DNA from: Colimorpha sp045222295
Lineage (GTDB): Bacteria > Bacteroidota > Bacteroidia > Bacteroidales > P3
Reading direction: 5' to 3'
Assembly (NCBI GenBank): GCA_045222295.1
Contig: JBGUXP010000008.1
Coordinates: 1 to 64,000, forward strand
DNA length: 64,000 nucleotides
The notes under the pieces are model-generated. The model worked only from the letters and a program-made list of their open reading frames with translations. It was not told the origin of the DNA and did no database searches. Of this stretch, positions 42,843 to 50,840 are shown one piece after another. How positions within the stretch are numbered: position 1 is the stretch's first letter; each line of letters begins with the position of its first letter. The position numbers were made by a program, and so were the translations under genes.

Positions 42843-43724
42843 TTAAAATAACCTGTGCGATGTAATAAATCGATGCTTGCCGCGGAAATCGTCATGAATG
42901 ATGGGCAGGAATCCTTGTTTGTGCAAGAGAGAACAAGTCTCTTGTGCAAGAGATTCGTTTATTTCCAACACTAGCACCCCATCTTTTGTCAGGTTGGTCT
43001 GGGCAATATTTACTATTGCCTTATAAAAACGTAGAGGGTCGTCGTCTGGGACAAACAGGGCGAGTCCGGGGTCGTAATCAAGGACATTGCGTTGCATTTG
43101 TGCACGCTCTTTTTCCAAAACATACGGTGGATTGCTTACAATTAGTTGATAGTGGGCTGTGGTGTGGAAGGAGGCAAGTATATCAGCCTGAAAGAAGGAA
43201 ACTTCGGTGTTGCTTGTTTGTGCATTTCCTTTGGCGATTTCCAAGGCCTCGGGTGATATGTCCACTGCCGTTGTTTCTGCCTCAGGGAAGGCTTTCTTGA
43301 GTGCAATGGCAATGCACCCGCTTCCAGTGCACAAGTCAAGAATGGAGAATGGAGAATGATGAACGGTGAAGTTGGAGATAATCCAATTAACAATCTCTTC
43401 TGTTTCAGGGCGTGGTATCAGTACGTCCGATGTCACTTTTATCCTGCATCCGCAGAAATCAGTATGGCCAATGATATGTTGGATGGGACGTTGTTTCTTG
43501 AGATCTTCCAGTGCCCAGTGGAATTTTAACAAATCGCTTTGGTCAATGGTTTGTTCCTTGGAGGTCAACAGCCGTACTTTGTCCCAGTTAAGGTATGCCT
43601 CGAAAAGCATGTCGCAGAAGACACTGACTTCGCCGCTACCGTATAGTGTGTCCAACTCTTCATGGTAGAGACTGATGATGTCGCGTACGCGATTGGAACA
43701 GAAGCGGAGGTTTTTGGTATTCAT
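42843..43724 (-). CDS. prmC: Peptide chain release factor N5-glutamine methyltransferase
   Basis: A 293-residue enzyme that methylates the Gln of the GGQ motif in release factors RF1 and RF2. Marks: the N-terminal helical domain with PIQHIIGHTDFCG (usually PxxYIxGxxxF), PRPETEEIV, the SAM motif LDLCTGSGCIAIALKK, and the catalytic motif NPPYVLEKE. Residues about 115-128 (TVHHSPFS) are encoded by a heptad repeat and look inserted just before the SAM motif. The ATG overlaps the stop of the RNase H gene by 4 bp (ATGA), so the two are coupled. Confidence 0.94.
   Translation of the reverse strand: MNTKNLRFCSNRVRDIISLYHEELDTLYGSGEVSVFCDMLFEAYLNWDKVRLLTSKEQTIDQSDLLKFHWALEDLKKQRPIQHIIGHTDFCGCRIKVTSDVLIPRPETEEIVNWIISNFTVHHSPFSILDLCTGSGCIAIALKKAFPEAETTAVDISPEALEIAKGNAQTSNTEVSFFQADILASFHTTAHYQLIVSNPPYVLEKERAQMQRNVLDYDPGLALFVPDDDPLRFYKAIVNIAQTNLTKDGVLVLEINESLAQETCSLLHKQGFLPIIHDDFRGKHRFITSHRLF
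43340..43381. repeat. 7-bp-period repeat inside prmC
   Basis: GAATGGA, GAATGGA, GAATGAT, GAACGGT, GAAGTTG, GAGATAA on the plus strand, in frame with the minus-strand gene. It codes for the loop joining the PRPETEEIV helix to the SAM-binding strand. Confidence 0.65.
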
Positions 43725-44395
43725 TTTCTTCCAAAGTCTGCAGGGATTTCACCCCAGTGGTCGGTGTCCCACTTTCGGATCTCGGTGGTGTAACTATTGG
43801 TGCGTAGCCAGTTCTCCGCACGGTGGATAAAGTTCCAAAGCTCGGCGGTGCTAGCGTCCTCGGGCAGTTTGCTTTTGCATTTCTTTTGCCTTACCCAGTT
43901 GATGGCGTTGACAGAATCAGAGTAGATAATCTGATTTAAATGGTGCTTTTTGAGGTAGGAGAGTCCGTGGACGATGGCGAGGAATTCACCAATGTTATTG
44001 GTGCCCTTGGAAGCTTTGTAATGAAAGACCTGAGTGCGAGTAGGGATATAGATTCCTTGGTACTCCATCACGCCCGGGTTGCCGCTGCAGGCGGCATCGA
44101 CGGCCAGCGCGTCGAGGATAGGCGGGTTCTCTGTGCAGGGCTTGATGGCGGTCATACCGTTCTCGTCAATAGTGAGAATCTGATTATTCGGAGTACTCTG
44201 AGTACTCCGATTATTCTGAACTACCACACTGCTATACGGCAGCTTTATTGCCGCCTCCGCCTCTGCCAAGGTATCAAAGCTCTTGTACTGAGCTCCCTGT
44301 ACCCCGACAACCTGCTCCTTGCATTTGTCCCAGTCGGTGTATATGCCAGGCTGTTTTCCCTGCCACACAACATAATATTTCTGCTTTTTCGCCAT
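43721..44395 (-). CDS. RNase H1 with N-terminal RNA/DNA-hybrid-binding domain
   Basis: A 224-residue ribonuclease that cuts RNA in RNA-DNA hybrids. Residues 1-50 match the caulimovirus-type hybrid-binding domain (KYYVVWQGKQPGIYTDWDKC, FDTLAEAEAA). After a linker, the catalytic domain has Asp in LAVDAACSGNPG, Glu in NNIGEFLAIVHGL, Asp in IYSDSVNAINWV, and a C-terminal DTDHWGEIPADFGRK with the fourth acidic residue. The linker (57-72) is encoded by a 9-bp-period palindromic repeat. The start at 44395 fits the family; further upstream the frame runs into the promoter. It is followed by prmC with a 4-bp overlap. Confidence 0.9.
   Translation of the reverse strand: MAKKQKYYVVWQGKQPGIYTDWDKCKEQVVGVQGAQYKSFDTLAEAEAAIKLPYSSVVVQNNRSTQSTPNNQILTIDENGMTAIKPCTENPPILDALAVDAACSGNPGVMEYQGIYIPTRTQVFHYKASKGTNNIGEFLAIVHGLSYLKKHHLNQIIYSDSVNAINWVRQKKCKSKLPEDASTAELWNFIHRAENWLRTNSYTTEIRKWDTDHWGEIPADFGRK
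44181..44225. repeat. 9-bp-period repeat inside the RNase H gene
   Basis: CTGATTATT, CGGAGTACT, CTGAGTACT, CCGATTATT, CTGAACTAC. CGGAGTACT and AGTACTCCG form a perfect inverted repeat around CTG. It encodes the linker between the hybrid-binding and catalytic domains. Confidence 0.65.
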
Positions 44396-44408
44396 AGATT
44401 TCAGTGTG

Positions 44409-44439
44409 CAAAGGTACGACAATTTTGTGACATGGCAAA
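44409..44439 (-). promoter_or_regulatory. Consensus promoter of the RNase H-prmC operon
   Basis: On the minus strand: TTTG (44439-44436), exactly 19 bp, TACCTTTG (44416-44409). Transcription would start near 44403, about 8 nt before the ATG at 44395, so the mRNA is nearly leaderless. The -33 element lies directly beside the tsf terminator. Confidence 0.75.
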
Positions 44440-44444
44440 AAAGA

Positions 44445-44470
44445 AAGGACAATCCGTTGGGATTGTCCTT
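44445..44470 (-). terminator. Rho-independent terminator of the ribosomal operon
   Basis: AAGGACAATCC (44445-44455), loop GTTG, GGATTGTCCTT (44460-44470): a perfect 11-bp stem. On the minus strand it is followed by TTCTTTTTTG, and the end of this T-tract is the -33 TTTG of the next promoter. Confidence 0.88.
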
Positions 44471-44494
44471 GTCTGTTTGTTGTTGGCGTGAGCT

Positions 44495-45481
44495 TTAGGC
44501 ACCGAGTTCGAGGCGCTTGAAACCAGTGCACTTGAGGTCCTTGTCGGCCTTGGCGATAAAGTCTTTGACCTTCACCTTGGCTTCCATGATGTACTCTTGC
44601 TCCATGAGGGTGTTCTCCTGGAAGTACTTGTTCAGACGGCCGTTGGCAATCTGGTTGATCTGCTGCTCGCTGAGCTGAGCGGCCTTCTCGGCAGCGACCT
44701 GCTCTTTGATCTGGCGGGCCTGATTGACCTGCTCTTCGGTGATCCAGCCTTTGCCCATGTTGGAGGCCATGTGCTCTTCACTATCGACGTGTGCGGGGTT
44801 GATGCCAGCTTTCTTAAGGGCGGCGTCAACGGCTTTGCCGATGAGTTCTTCTTTGGTCTTCTCGACGGCCACGCGGAACTCCTGGTCTTTGATTTCCTGG
44901 GGCACGCTTTCTGCATCGAGGGCGACGGGACGCATGGCGACGACCTGCATGGCGATGTCGTGACCGACCTGGTCGAAACCGGCCTTGTTCAGTCCGACGA
45001 TAGAAGCCATACGGTTGCCCGGGTGGACGTAGGCGTAGACCTTCTCGGCCTCGATGGTCTCGAAGTGAGCCAACTCAATCTTCTCGCCGATTTTGGCGAT
45101 CTGATCGGTGATGGCGTCAGCGACCTTGCTGCCGTTGAGGTCCATGTCCATAACCTGCTCTTTGGAGGTGAGGTGCTTGGCCATGGCGTTCTCGAGGATG
45201 GAGGTGGTAAACTCGACGAAGCCGGCGTTGGTGGCGACAAAGTCGGTCTCGCAGCTCACCATGATGAGGGCACCGTAGTTGCCAGTGGTCTTAGCAAGAA
45301 CGCAGCCTTCGTTGGCGTCGCGGTCGGCGCGCTTGGCGGCCATCTTCTGGCCTTTCTGGCGGAGGAGTTCGATAGCTTTCTGCATGTCACCGTCGGTCTC
45401 AGTAAGGGCTTTTTTGCAGTCCATCATGCCGACACCGGTGAGTTTGCGGAGCTCGTTAACCTGTGAAGCGGTAATTGCCAT
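44495..45481 (-). CDS. tsf: Translation elongation factor Ts
   Basis: A 328-residue nucleotide exchange factor for EF-Tu. The N-terminal UBA-like domain is typical (MAITASQVNELRKLTGVGMM, DCKKALTETDGDMQKAIELL, LRQKG), followed by the core signature VSCETDFVA and the second half with MQVVAMRP and EHMASNMGKGWI. The start at 45481 matches the family's MAITA start; an open extension upstream runs back into the rpsB tail and is rejected. It is last in the order rplM-rpsI-rpsB-tsf and is followed by a clear terminator at 44445-44470. Confidence 0.97.
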   Translation of the reverse strand: MAITASQVNELRKLTGVGMMDCKKALTETDGDMQKAIELLRQKGQKMAAKRADRDANEGCVLAKTTGNYGALIMVSCETDFVATNAGFVEFTTSILENAMAKHLTSKEQVMDMDLNGSKVADAITDQIAKIGEKIELAHFETIEAEKVYAYVHPGNRMASIVGLNKAGFDQVGHDIAMQVVAMRPVALDAESVPQEIKDQEFRVAVEKTKEELIGKAVDAALKKAGINPAHVDSEEHMASNMGKGWITEEQVNQARQIKEQVAAEKAAQLSEQQINQIANGRLNKYFQENTLMEQEYIMEAKVKVKDFIAKADKDLKCTGFKRLELGA

Positions 45482-45512
45482 TGTATATTTCCTTTCTTTA
45501 TTCGTTAGTTTA

Positions 45513-46337
45513 TTACTCAGCCTTGGGAGCTTCTTCCTCGGCTTTGGGCTCGGTGGTGCGAGGACGACGGGCGCGGGTCTTTTTTTCGACGGGAGCCTCG
45601 GCGGCCTCGGCAACGGGAGCCTCTTCCTCGGTCTGGGCGTCCTTGTCGAGGGCACGCTCGTTCAGACCTTCCTGGATAGCCTCGCACATGTGCTTGAGGA
45701 TGGCGGCAATCGACTTCGATGCATCATCGTTAGCGGGAATCGGGAAGTCGATAAGCTCGGGGTTGGTATTGGTATCCACAAGAGCGAAGGTGGGGATGTT
45801 CAGGCGGCGGGCCTCTGCGACGGCAATGTGCTCCTTGTTGATGTCGATGACAAACAGGGCGCTAGGCAGACGGGTGAGGTCGGCGATAGAACCGAGGTTC
45901 TTGTCGAGCTTGGCACGCTCGCGCTGCACCTGAAGGCGCTCGCGCTTGCTGATGTTGTTGAAGTCCTTGTCGTGCATCAGGGCATCAAGGCTGTTCATCT
46001 TTTTGACAGCTTTGCGGATGGTCTGGAAGTTGGTCAGCATACCGCCGGGCCAACGCTCGGTGACGAAGGGCATATCAACGCTCTGGGCCATCTCGGCGAC
46101 GACATCTTTAGCTTGCTTCTTGGTGGCGACGAAGAGAACCTTCTTGCCGCTCTTGGCCATCTGCTTCAGGGCAGCGGCGGCCTCGTCGGCTTTGGCGATG
46201 GTCTTCTGCAGGTCGATGACATGGATACCATTGTGCTCTTTGAAAATGTAGGGAGCCATCTTGGGGTTCCACTTACGTTTGAGGTGGCCAAAGTGACAAC
46301 CTGCATCGAGCAGTTCTTCAAATTTGAGTTCGTTCAT
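45513..46337 (-). CDS. rpsB: 30S ribosomal protein S2
   Basis: A 274-residue ribosomal protein. ELLDAGCHFGHLKRKWNPKM, IHVIDLQKT, VLFVATKKQAKD, RWPGGMLTNF, LPSALFVIDINKE and IPANDDASKSI are all standard S2 segments. After residue about 230 there is a low-complexity tail of Glu, Ala, Pro and Arg (VEKKTRARRPR), as often seen in Bacteroidetes. It lies 31 bp upstream of tsf. The 179 bp between rpsI and rpsB hold no gene; a leader or internal promoter may lie there, but no full -7 match was seen. Confidence 0.97.
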   Translation of the reverse strand: MNELKFEELLDAGCHFGHLKRKWNPKMAPYIFKEHNGIHVIDLQKTIAKADEAAAALKQMAKSGKKVLFVATKKQAKDVVAEMAQSVDMPFVTERWPGGMLTNFQTIRKAVKKMNSLDALMHDKDFNNISKRERLQVQRERAKLDKNLGSIADLTRLPSALFVIDINKEHIAVAEARRLNIPTFALVDTNTNPELIDFPIPANDDASKSIAAILKHMCEAIQEGLNERALDKDAQTEEEAPVAEAAEAPVEKKTRARRPRTTEPKAEEEAPKAE

Positions 46338-46516
46338 GTTTGTTTACTTTCCTTTTTTTGTTAAACTTTTGCCAATCGTCAGGCAGACCTTTGGGCCGTG
46401 TTTTCCGGCTGTCCTATGCTGCGCGGAGTGTCAACGCGGCGGTACATCCTGACAATTTGGATACTAAACTGTGTCTTAATAAAACACTTGCTCCCATACG
46501 GTCGCATGCGTTTTCT

Positions 46517-46906
46517 TTAACGCTTGCTGAACTGGAAGCGCTTACGGGCTTTGGGCTGACCGGGTTTCTTACGCTCGACCATACGCGGGTCACGCATCAG
46601 GAAGCCTTCCTTCTTGAGGGCGGGGCGGTCCTCGATGTTGTTCTCGCACAAGGCGCGGGCGATAGCCATACGCAGGGCCTGGGCCTGGCCGGTGATGCCG
46701 CCACCGTCGAGGTTGGCTTTGACATCCCATTTGCCTTCGGCGTTAGCCACGGCGAAAGCCTGGTTCACAATGTACTGCAGCGGACCGGTGGGGAAATATT
46801 CCTTATAGTCGCGGCCGTTGACCTTGATCTCGCCATTGCCGGTGGTCATATAGACGCGGGCGACGGCGGTCTTTCTTCTACCAATGGTGTTGATTACTTC
46901 TGCCAT
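46517..46906 (-). CDS. rpsI: 30S ribosomal protein S9
   Basis: A 129-residue ribosomal protein. Clear family segments are NTIGRRKTAVARVYM, GNGEIKVNGRDYKEYF, GGGITGQAQALRMAIARAL and the basic tail DPRMVERKKPGQPKARKRFQ with end FSKR, whose last residues reach the P-site tRNA. It lies 9 bp after rplM, as usual. Confidence 0.97.
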   Translation of the reverse strand: MAEVINTIGRRKTAVARVYMTTGNGEIKVNGRDYKEYFPTGPLQYIVNQAFAVANAEGKWDVKANLDGGGITGQAQALRMAIARALCENNIEDRPALKKEGFLMRDPRMVERKKPGQPKARKRFQFSKR

Positions 46907-46915
46907 ATCTTATTC

Positions 46916-47371
46916 TTATCTTACTTCGTTAATATTAATGGCTTTGGGGTTCTGACCCTGATGGGGATGCTCGCTACCGGCATAGATGTAAAGGTTGCGG
47001 TAGAGGGCGTCGCCGAGGCGGTTCTTCGGAAGCATGCCGCGGATGGCGTGCTCGAGGATACGCTCAGGGTGGGTGGCGCGCACCTTGGCAGGGGTGGTCT
47101 CACGCTGGCCGCCGGGATAACCGGTGTAGCGCTGATAAATCTTGTCACTCTCTTTCTTGCCGCTGAAGACAACCTTCTCGGCATTGATGATGATGACGTT
47201 GTCGCCGCAATCGACATGCGGGGTGAAGCAGGGCTTGGTCTTGCCGCGCAGAATGTTGGCCACGCGGGTAGCCAGGCGACCTACGGTCTGTCCCTCAGCG
47301 TCAACGAGAACCCATTCCTTCTGGACGGTCTGCTTGTTGGCTGAGATGGTTTTGTAACTTAACGTACTCAT
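46916..47371 (-). CDS. rplM: 50S ribosomal protein L13
   Basis: A 151-residue ribosomal protein and early 50S assembly factor. Family segments: WVLVDAEGQTVGRLATRVAN, LRGKTKPCFTPHVDCGDNVI, YTGYPGGQRETT, ERILEHAIRGMLPKNRLG and LYIYAGSEHPHQGQNP. It is the first gene of the ribosomal operon, with a consensus promoter at 47538-47568 and a leader of about 160 nt that may carry autoregulatory structure. Confidence 0.97.
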   Translation of the reverse strand: MSTLSYKTISANKQTVQKEWVLVDAEGQTVGRLATRVANILRGKTKPCFTPHVDCGDNVIIINAEKVVFSGKKESDKIYQRYTGYPGGQRETTPAKVRATHPERILEHAIRGMLPKNRLGDALYRNLYIYAGSEHPHQGQNPKAININEVR

Positions 47372-47531
47372 TTTTTTATTTTACTAACGATGATTTTTTA
47401 GGTTCTATCTGTTAATTTCTCCTCTGATTGCATCGCATTTTGACCGCTGACGGATAATTAGCCCCAATGTTTATCAATCTGAGAAAGTGCAACTTGAACG
47501 GGTATACAAGACGCAACTTCCCCATTTTTGG
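47372..47531 (-). promoter_or_regulatory. Long 5' leader of rplM, possible ribosomal-protein leader
   Basis: The distance between the predicted transcription start (near 47531) and the rplM ATG is about 160 nt, far longer than other leaders here. L13 leaders that bind their own protein are known in several phyla. No specific consensus was matched by eye, so the call rests on length and position. Confidence 0.35.
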
Positions 47532-47537
47532 AGAGTG

Positions 47538-47568
47538 CAAAGTTACTAACAATTTTTAAATTGGCAAA
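47538..47568 (-). promoter_or_regulatory. Consensus promoter of the rplM-rpsI-rpsB-tsf operon
   Basis: On the minus strand: TTTG (47568-47565), 19 bp, TAACTTTG (47545-47538), a perfect Bacteroidetes promoter, as expected for a ribosomal operon. The -33 element begins 9 bp from the stop codon of the upstream methyltransferase gene. Confidence 0.8.
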
Positions 47569-47576
47569 ATTTTTTT

Positions 47577-48740
47577 TCAAATTCTGCTGCATAGAAATCC
47601 GCAGAGTTGACTCCCTACGGTGGTGGCGATGACGTATATGTCGCCGCCCTCTTTCAGGCCCAGCTGGTGTTGCAGCGTTGCGGCCTCCATTGGATAGTTG
47701 CGGGTCACCACATGGGCGCGTCCATCGGGAACCCATTCCTGTATTTCTTTTCGTGTGAGTCTAATTTTTGCGAGGACGCTGAAAATGCGGCCAGGGAAAT
47801 GCTGAATGAAGGTGTCACTCGTGTAAAGGTGTGTGTTGCGTGCCAGTTTTTCCACATGTTCTATCTGGTTCAGCAGTTTGAAAGGACCGGCTTTCATCAG
47901 TGCGGCATTGGGCTCATAGAGATATTTCTTTACCTCGCTGGCATAGCAGGCTTGAGTTTTGGCCTCCTCCTCGCACGTGAAGACAAGGTCGTCCGTCACG
48001 CCATCGTGCAGGTGGTGACAGTGTATGTGTGGTTCTCCATCGGTCTGTCCGCAGCGGAACAACACCTCCTTGCATTCGCCATGAACGGCAATCACGTAGA
48101 TGTCGCTGACATTTCCCAATTGGTTTGTGCCCAGCGTGATGTCAATCATGGGCGAAGCCTTCACCAGTATCTCCCTGCTCTTGTCCTGCAGTAGCTTCTG
48201 GTGCGCCAGGATGTCTGGTGTGCAGTCTTCGAAGGCAGCAACTTTGCGACCTTGTTTGTCACGACGGGCTGGATCGATAAATAGCAAGTCGTAACGGCTT
48301 GCTGTAGCCAGCCATTTCATGCTGTCAGCGCAATGGATTCTGACATTGTCGACTCCTAAAACTTTGAGATTGTGTTCCATGAGAGCACATAGTGACGCGT
48401 CGCGTTCCACATAGTCCACCTGCGCCGCCACCCGTGCGAAGGCCAGCGTGTCGATACCCATGCCGCCTGTGAGGTCCGCACATCTGCCACCCTCAACTAG
48501 CGAGGCCTTGTGTTCCGCTGCCGTCTCCGACGAAGACTGCTCTCTGTTCAACCGTGGCGGATAGATGAACTCCTCGCACTTCAGCAACGACGGCCATTTC
48601 TCCCGGGCCGTCCTTCGCCCCTCAATCTGCTGCACCGCCAGTGGCATATCAATACCAGGATACCGCGCGGCCGACAGTAGCAGCCTCGCGGTATCCTCGT
48701 TTTCATGAGTTAGGACGAAATCAATAAACTCCTTGGTCAT
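47577..48740 (-). CDS. Class I SAM-dependent methyltransferase with THUMP-like tail
   Basis: A 387-residue predicted RNA methyltransferase. Residues about 85-215 form a Rossmann fold with the SAM motif CADLTGGMGIDTLAFA, the acidic strand end VDYVERD and the catalytic-type motif LLFIDPARRDKQGRKV. The C-terminal third matches the THUMP-like domain found with it in Bacteroidetes (KYLYEPNAALMKAGPFKLL, IFSVLAKIRLTRKE). The target is unknown; a tRNA or rRNA base is likely. It overlaps the nucleotidyltransferase gene by 20 bp and ends just before the rplM promoter. Confidence 0.82.
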   Translation of the reverse strand: MTKEFIDFVLTHENEDTARLLLSAARYPGIDMPLAVQQIEGRRTAREKWPSLLKCEEFIYPPRLNREQSSSETAAEHKASLVEGGRCADLTGGMGIDTLAFARVAAQVDYVERDASLCALMEHNLKVLGVDNVRIHCADSMKWLATASRYDLLFIDPARRDKQGRKVAAFEDCTPDILAHQKLLQDKSREILVKASPMIDITLGTNQLGNVSDIYVIAVHGECKEVLFRCGQTDGEPHIHCHHLHDGVTDDLVFTCEEEAKTQACYASEVKKYLYEPNAALMKAGPFKLLNQIEHVEKLARNTHLYTSDTFIQHFPGRIFSVLAKIRLTRKEIQEWVPDGRAHVVTRNYPMEAATLQHQLGLKEGGDIYVIATTVGSQLCGFLCSRI

Positions 48741-49611
48741 GTAGTTTCTTCAGGCGCTCGACCACCATGGGGCGGTCTTCCTTGTAGGTGACGCCGAACC
48801 ACTGGGCGGTGGTCTTCAGCACCGTCATGGTGGCGTAGCCGCTGTGGATAAAGGTGTTCACCGCGAAGGGAATATAGTATTCGCTCTTTAGCTCGTTGCC
48901 GTGTTCCTTCAGGAAGTCGACAAACAGTTCCTCGCTCTTCTCGAAATAGTCGGGCGTGAAGCCGAAGAGGTTCATGCTGACGGTGGCGTCGGCAGCCAGG
49001 GGATGCATTGAGCCGTCACTGTCCTTGTATTCGATGCCGTTGGCAGTGCGGCCGATAGAGGTGCGTTCGGTCATGCCAATGAGTAGGCCATCGGCCGAGG
49101 TCTCGCAGACGCCACGGCTGACGGTGCCGTTCTCCGAGAGGGTGTTCTCCAAGCGGTAGCCCACCATGCAGTATTTCCCTTGGGTGCCCCCGAGAGTCAT
49201 CAGATGCTTGGCCATTACTTCAAAGGCATCGCGGCCGTAGAAGTCGTCGGCGTTGATGATGGCAAAGGGTTCGTGAATGGCATCCTTGGCCATGAGGATG
49301 GCATGGTTGGTGCCCCAGGGTTTCTCGCGGCCTTCGGGAACACTAAAGCCAGCAGGCAATTTGTCGAGTTCCTGGAAGACATATTCCACGGCTATCTTGT
49401 TGCCAAAGTGTTCAGCGTTAATGCGTTTTTTGAATTCCTCCTCGAAGGAGTGACGGATGACAAAGACCACCTTGCCGAAGCCGGCGCGGATGGCATCCAT
49501 GATGCTGTAGTCCATAATGATTTCTCCGTGGGGGCCCACACCGTCCATCTGTTTCAGTCCACCGTAGCGGCTACCCATGCCGGCAGCCAAAACTAATAAT
49601 GTTGGTTTCAT
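48721..49611 (-). CDS. Sugar-phosphate nucleotidyltransferase family protein
   Basis: A 296-residue enzyme of the NTP-transferase fold. It starts with the nucleotide-binding loop LVLAAGMGSRYGGLKQMDGV and contains IINADDFYGRDAF, whose Asp pair binds metal, and the substrate-side strand PWGTNHAILMA. Such enzymes activate a sugar-1-phosphate for polysaccharide or glycoconjugate synthesis; the specific sugar cannot be told. The start at 49611 (MKPTLLVLAAG) fits the family. An alternative ATG at 49632 overlaps the tadA stop (TAATG) and would add seven residues, which would suggest coupling. Confidence 0.8.
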   Translation of the reverse strand: MKPTLLVLAAGMGSRYGGLKQMDGVGPHGEIIMDYSIMDAIRAGFGKVVFVIRHSFEEEFKKRINAEHFGNKIAVEYVFQELDKLPAGFSVPEGREKPWGTNHAILMAKDAIHEPFAIINADDFYGRDAFEVMAKHLMTLGGTQGKYCMVGYRLENTLSENGTVSRGVCETSADGLLIGMTERTSIGRTANGIEYKDSDGSMHPLAADATVSMNLFGFTPDYFEKSEELFVDFLKEHGNELKSEYYIPFAVNTFIHSGYATMTVLKTTAQWFGVTYKEDRPMVVERLKKLHDQGVY

Positions 49612-49631
49612 ATTATTGTTTTTTAAGATCA

Positions 49632-50078
49632 TTATCTTTTTTTCTTGAAGAACTCTTTCACCAGCGCGGAGCATTCTTCGGCCCTTACGCCGGCAGTCAC
49701 CTCGGTTTTGGGGTGCAGCATGTCACGTCCCAGTCGTTCAAAGCCTCGTTTCTCGTCGCTGGCTCCGTAGACGATGCGTTCCAGCTGGCTCCATCCCAGA
49801 GCCCCGGCGCACATCACGCAGGGTTCCAGAGTGACGAAAAGGGTACAGCCCGTGAGGTATTTGGCTCCCAGATACTCGGCGGCGGCAGTGATGGCCAGCA
49901 TTTCGGCATGAGCCGTGACATCGTGCAGCATCTCCGTCTGGTTGTATGCACGGGCAATCACGGTGTCGCCAGCCACAATCACAGCACCTACCGGTATCTC
50001 ACCGGAGGCCTCGGCCTTGCGGGCTTCGCGCAGCGCCTCGCCCATGAAGTAGTCGTCGTCAGGTTGCAGTATTCCCAT
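49632..50078 (-). CDS. tadA: tRNA-specific adenosine deaminase
   Basis: A 148-residue zinc enzyme that converts A34 to inosine in tRNA-Arg(ACG). The zinc and catalytic motifs are HAEM (TAHAEMLAI) and PCVMC (TLEPCVMCAGAL). The N-terminal MGEALREARKAEASGEIPVG and C-terminal YGASDEKRG are typical of TadA rather than cytidine or guanine deaminases. Its start shares one base with the stop of the preceding LolA-like gene (50078), indicating coupling. The gene is essential in most bacteria. Confidence 0.93.
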   Translation of the reverse strand: MGILQPDDDYFMGEALREARKAEASGEIPVGAVIVAGDTVIARAYNQTEMLHDVTAHAEMLAITAAAEYLGAKYLTGCTLFVTLEPCVMCAGALGWSQLERIVYGASDEKRGFERLGRDMLHPKTEVTAGVRAEECSALVKEFFKKKR

Positions 50079-50821
50079 CAGTCGTGCTCAAATATTTCGG
50101 GGTTGTTCTTTTCAAAATGAGTCGTGCTGCTCATGATGGTCAGCACGCCGCCGCGCATGAAGCTCTCCAGCGACGGCAGGATGCCCGTTGCCAAGGGTTG
50201 GTATTCGTGGATGCTCTTCCAGTCGATGTGTCCCTCGCGTCGTGGCGAGTAGTTGCCATACACTTTGTCGGTCTCAAAGATGAGGGTTAGTAGACCACTC
50301 TCTGGCTCGAACATATAGTAGCGTTCGTACATCGCCGGGCAGTTCACCTTTACCACCTGCAACGGCTCGCCTTTGAGGGTCGTTGTGCCGTTCCACTTTA
50401 AGGAGGCTCCTTTGTCACGCCAGTTGTACAGTGGTCCGCGGAAGTCGTATCCCGTCAGCCGGTCCTGGAAGTCCGCCAGGGTGATGCTCTCCCAACTTTC
50501 GTAGGCGGGTACATACTTGCGGAAACGGTCCTTTCCATTGCTTATAAGTCCCGTCTCCAGCTTTCCGTGGTTCCACACCTCCACACGGTATTTCTCTGGC
50601 GCGGCATACCAGCGCCGCATCCAGATGGTGTCTTTCTCTCCGTAAAAGGTGATGGCAGTTTCCATCACCAGCAGGCTGTCCTGGGGAAGCCCCTCGATGT
50701 TGAGCAGCTGTAGGTAGCGGTCCACCACCACTTTTGCCGAGTCGTCCAATAGGTCCTGGTGGTTTTGGGCCTGTACCCACACCGGTAGCGTCAGCAGCAA
50801 AATAAGGGCAATCTTTTTCAT
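50078..50821 (-). CDS. LolA/LolB-like periplasmic protein
   Basis: A 247-residue exported protein (signal peptide MKKIALILLLTLPVWVQAQ). The body shows alternating strands typical of the LolA/LolB lipoprotein-carrier fold: WMRRWYAAPEKYRVEVW, KLETGLISNGKDRFRKY, LQVVKVNCP and YYMFEPESGLLTLIFETDK. In Bacteroidales similar proteins of unknown cargo are common. It lies between the DUF4292-like lipoprotein gene (19 bp upstream) and tadA (1-bp overlap), so it probably belongs to an envelope-lipid or lipoprotein transport set with the two upstream proteins. The exact role is inferred only from fold and context. Confidence 0.65.
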   Translation of the reverse strand: MKKIALILLLTLPVWVQAQNHQDLLDDSAKVVVDRYLQLLNIEGLPQDSLLVMETAITFYGEKDTIWMRRWYAAPEKYRVEVWNHGKLETGLISNGKDRFRKYVPAYESWESITLADFQDRLTGYDFRGPLYNWRDKGASLKWNGTTTLKGEPLQVVKVNCPAMYERYYMFEPESGLLTLIFETDKVYGNYSPRREGHIDWKSIHEYQPLATGILPSLESFMRGGVLTIMSSTTHFEKNNPEIFEHD

Positions 50822-50840
50822 CTCTCAGAATTCTTCTTAC

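Noticed and set aside
45482..45655. N-terminal extension of EF-Ts to 45655
   Set aside because: The extension is Pro/Arg/Lys-rich and lies antisense-free but out of frame over the rpsB tail; EF-Ts proteins start at MAITA.
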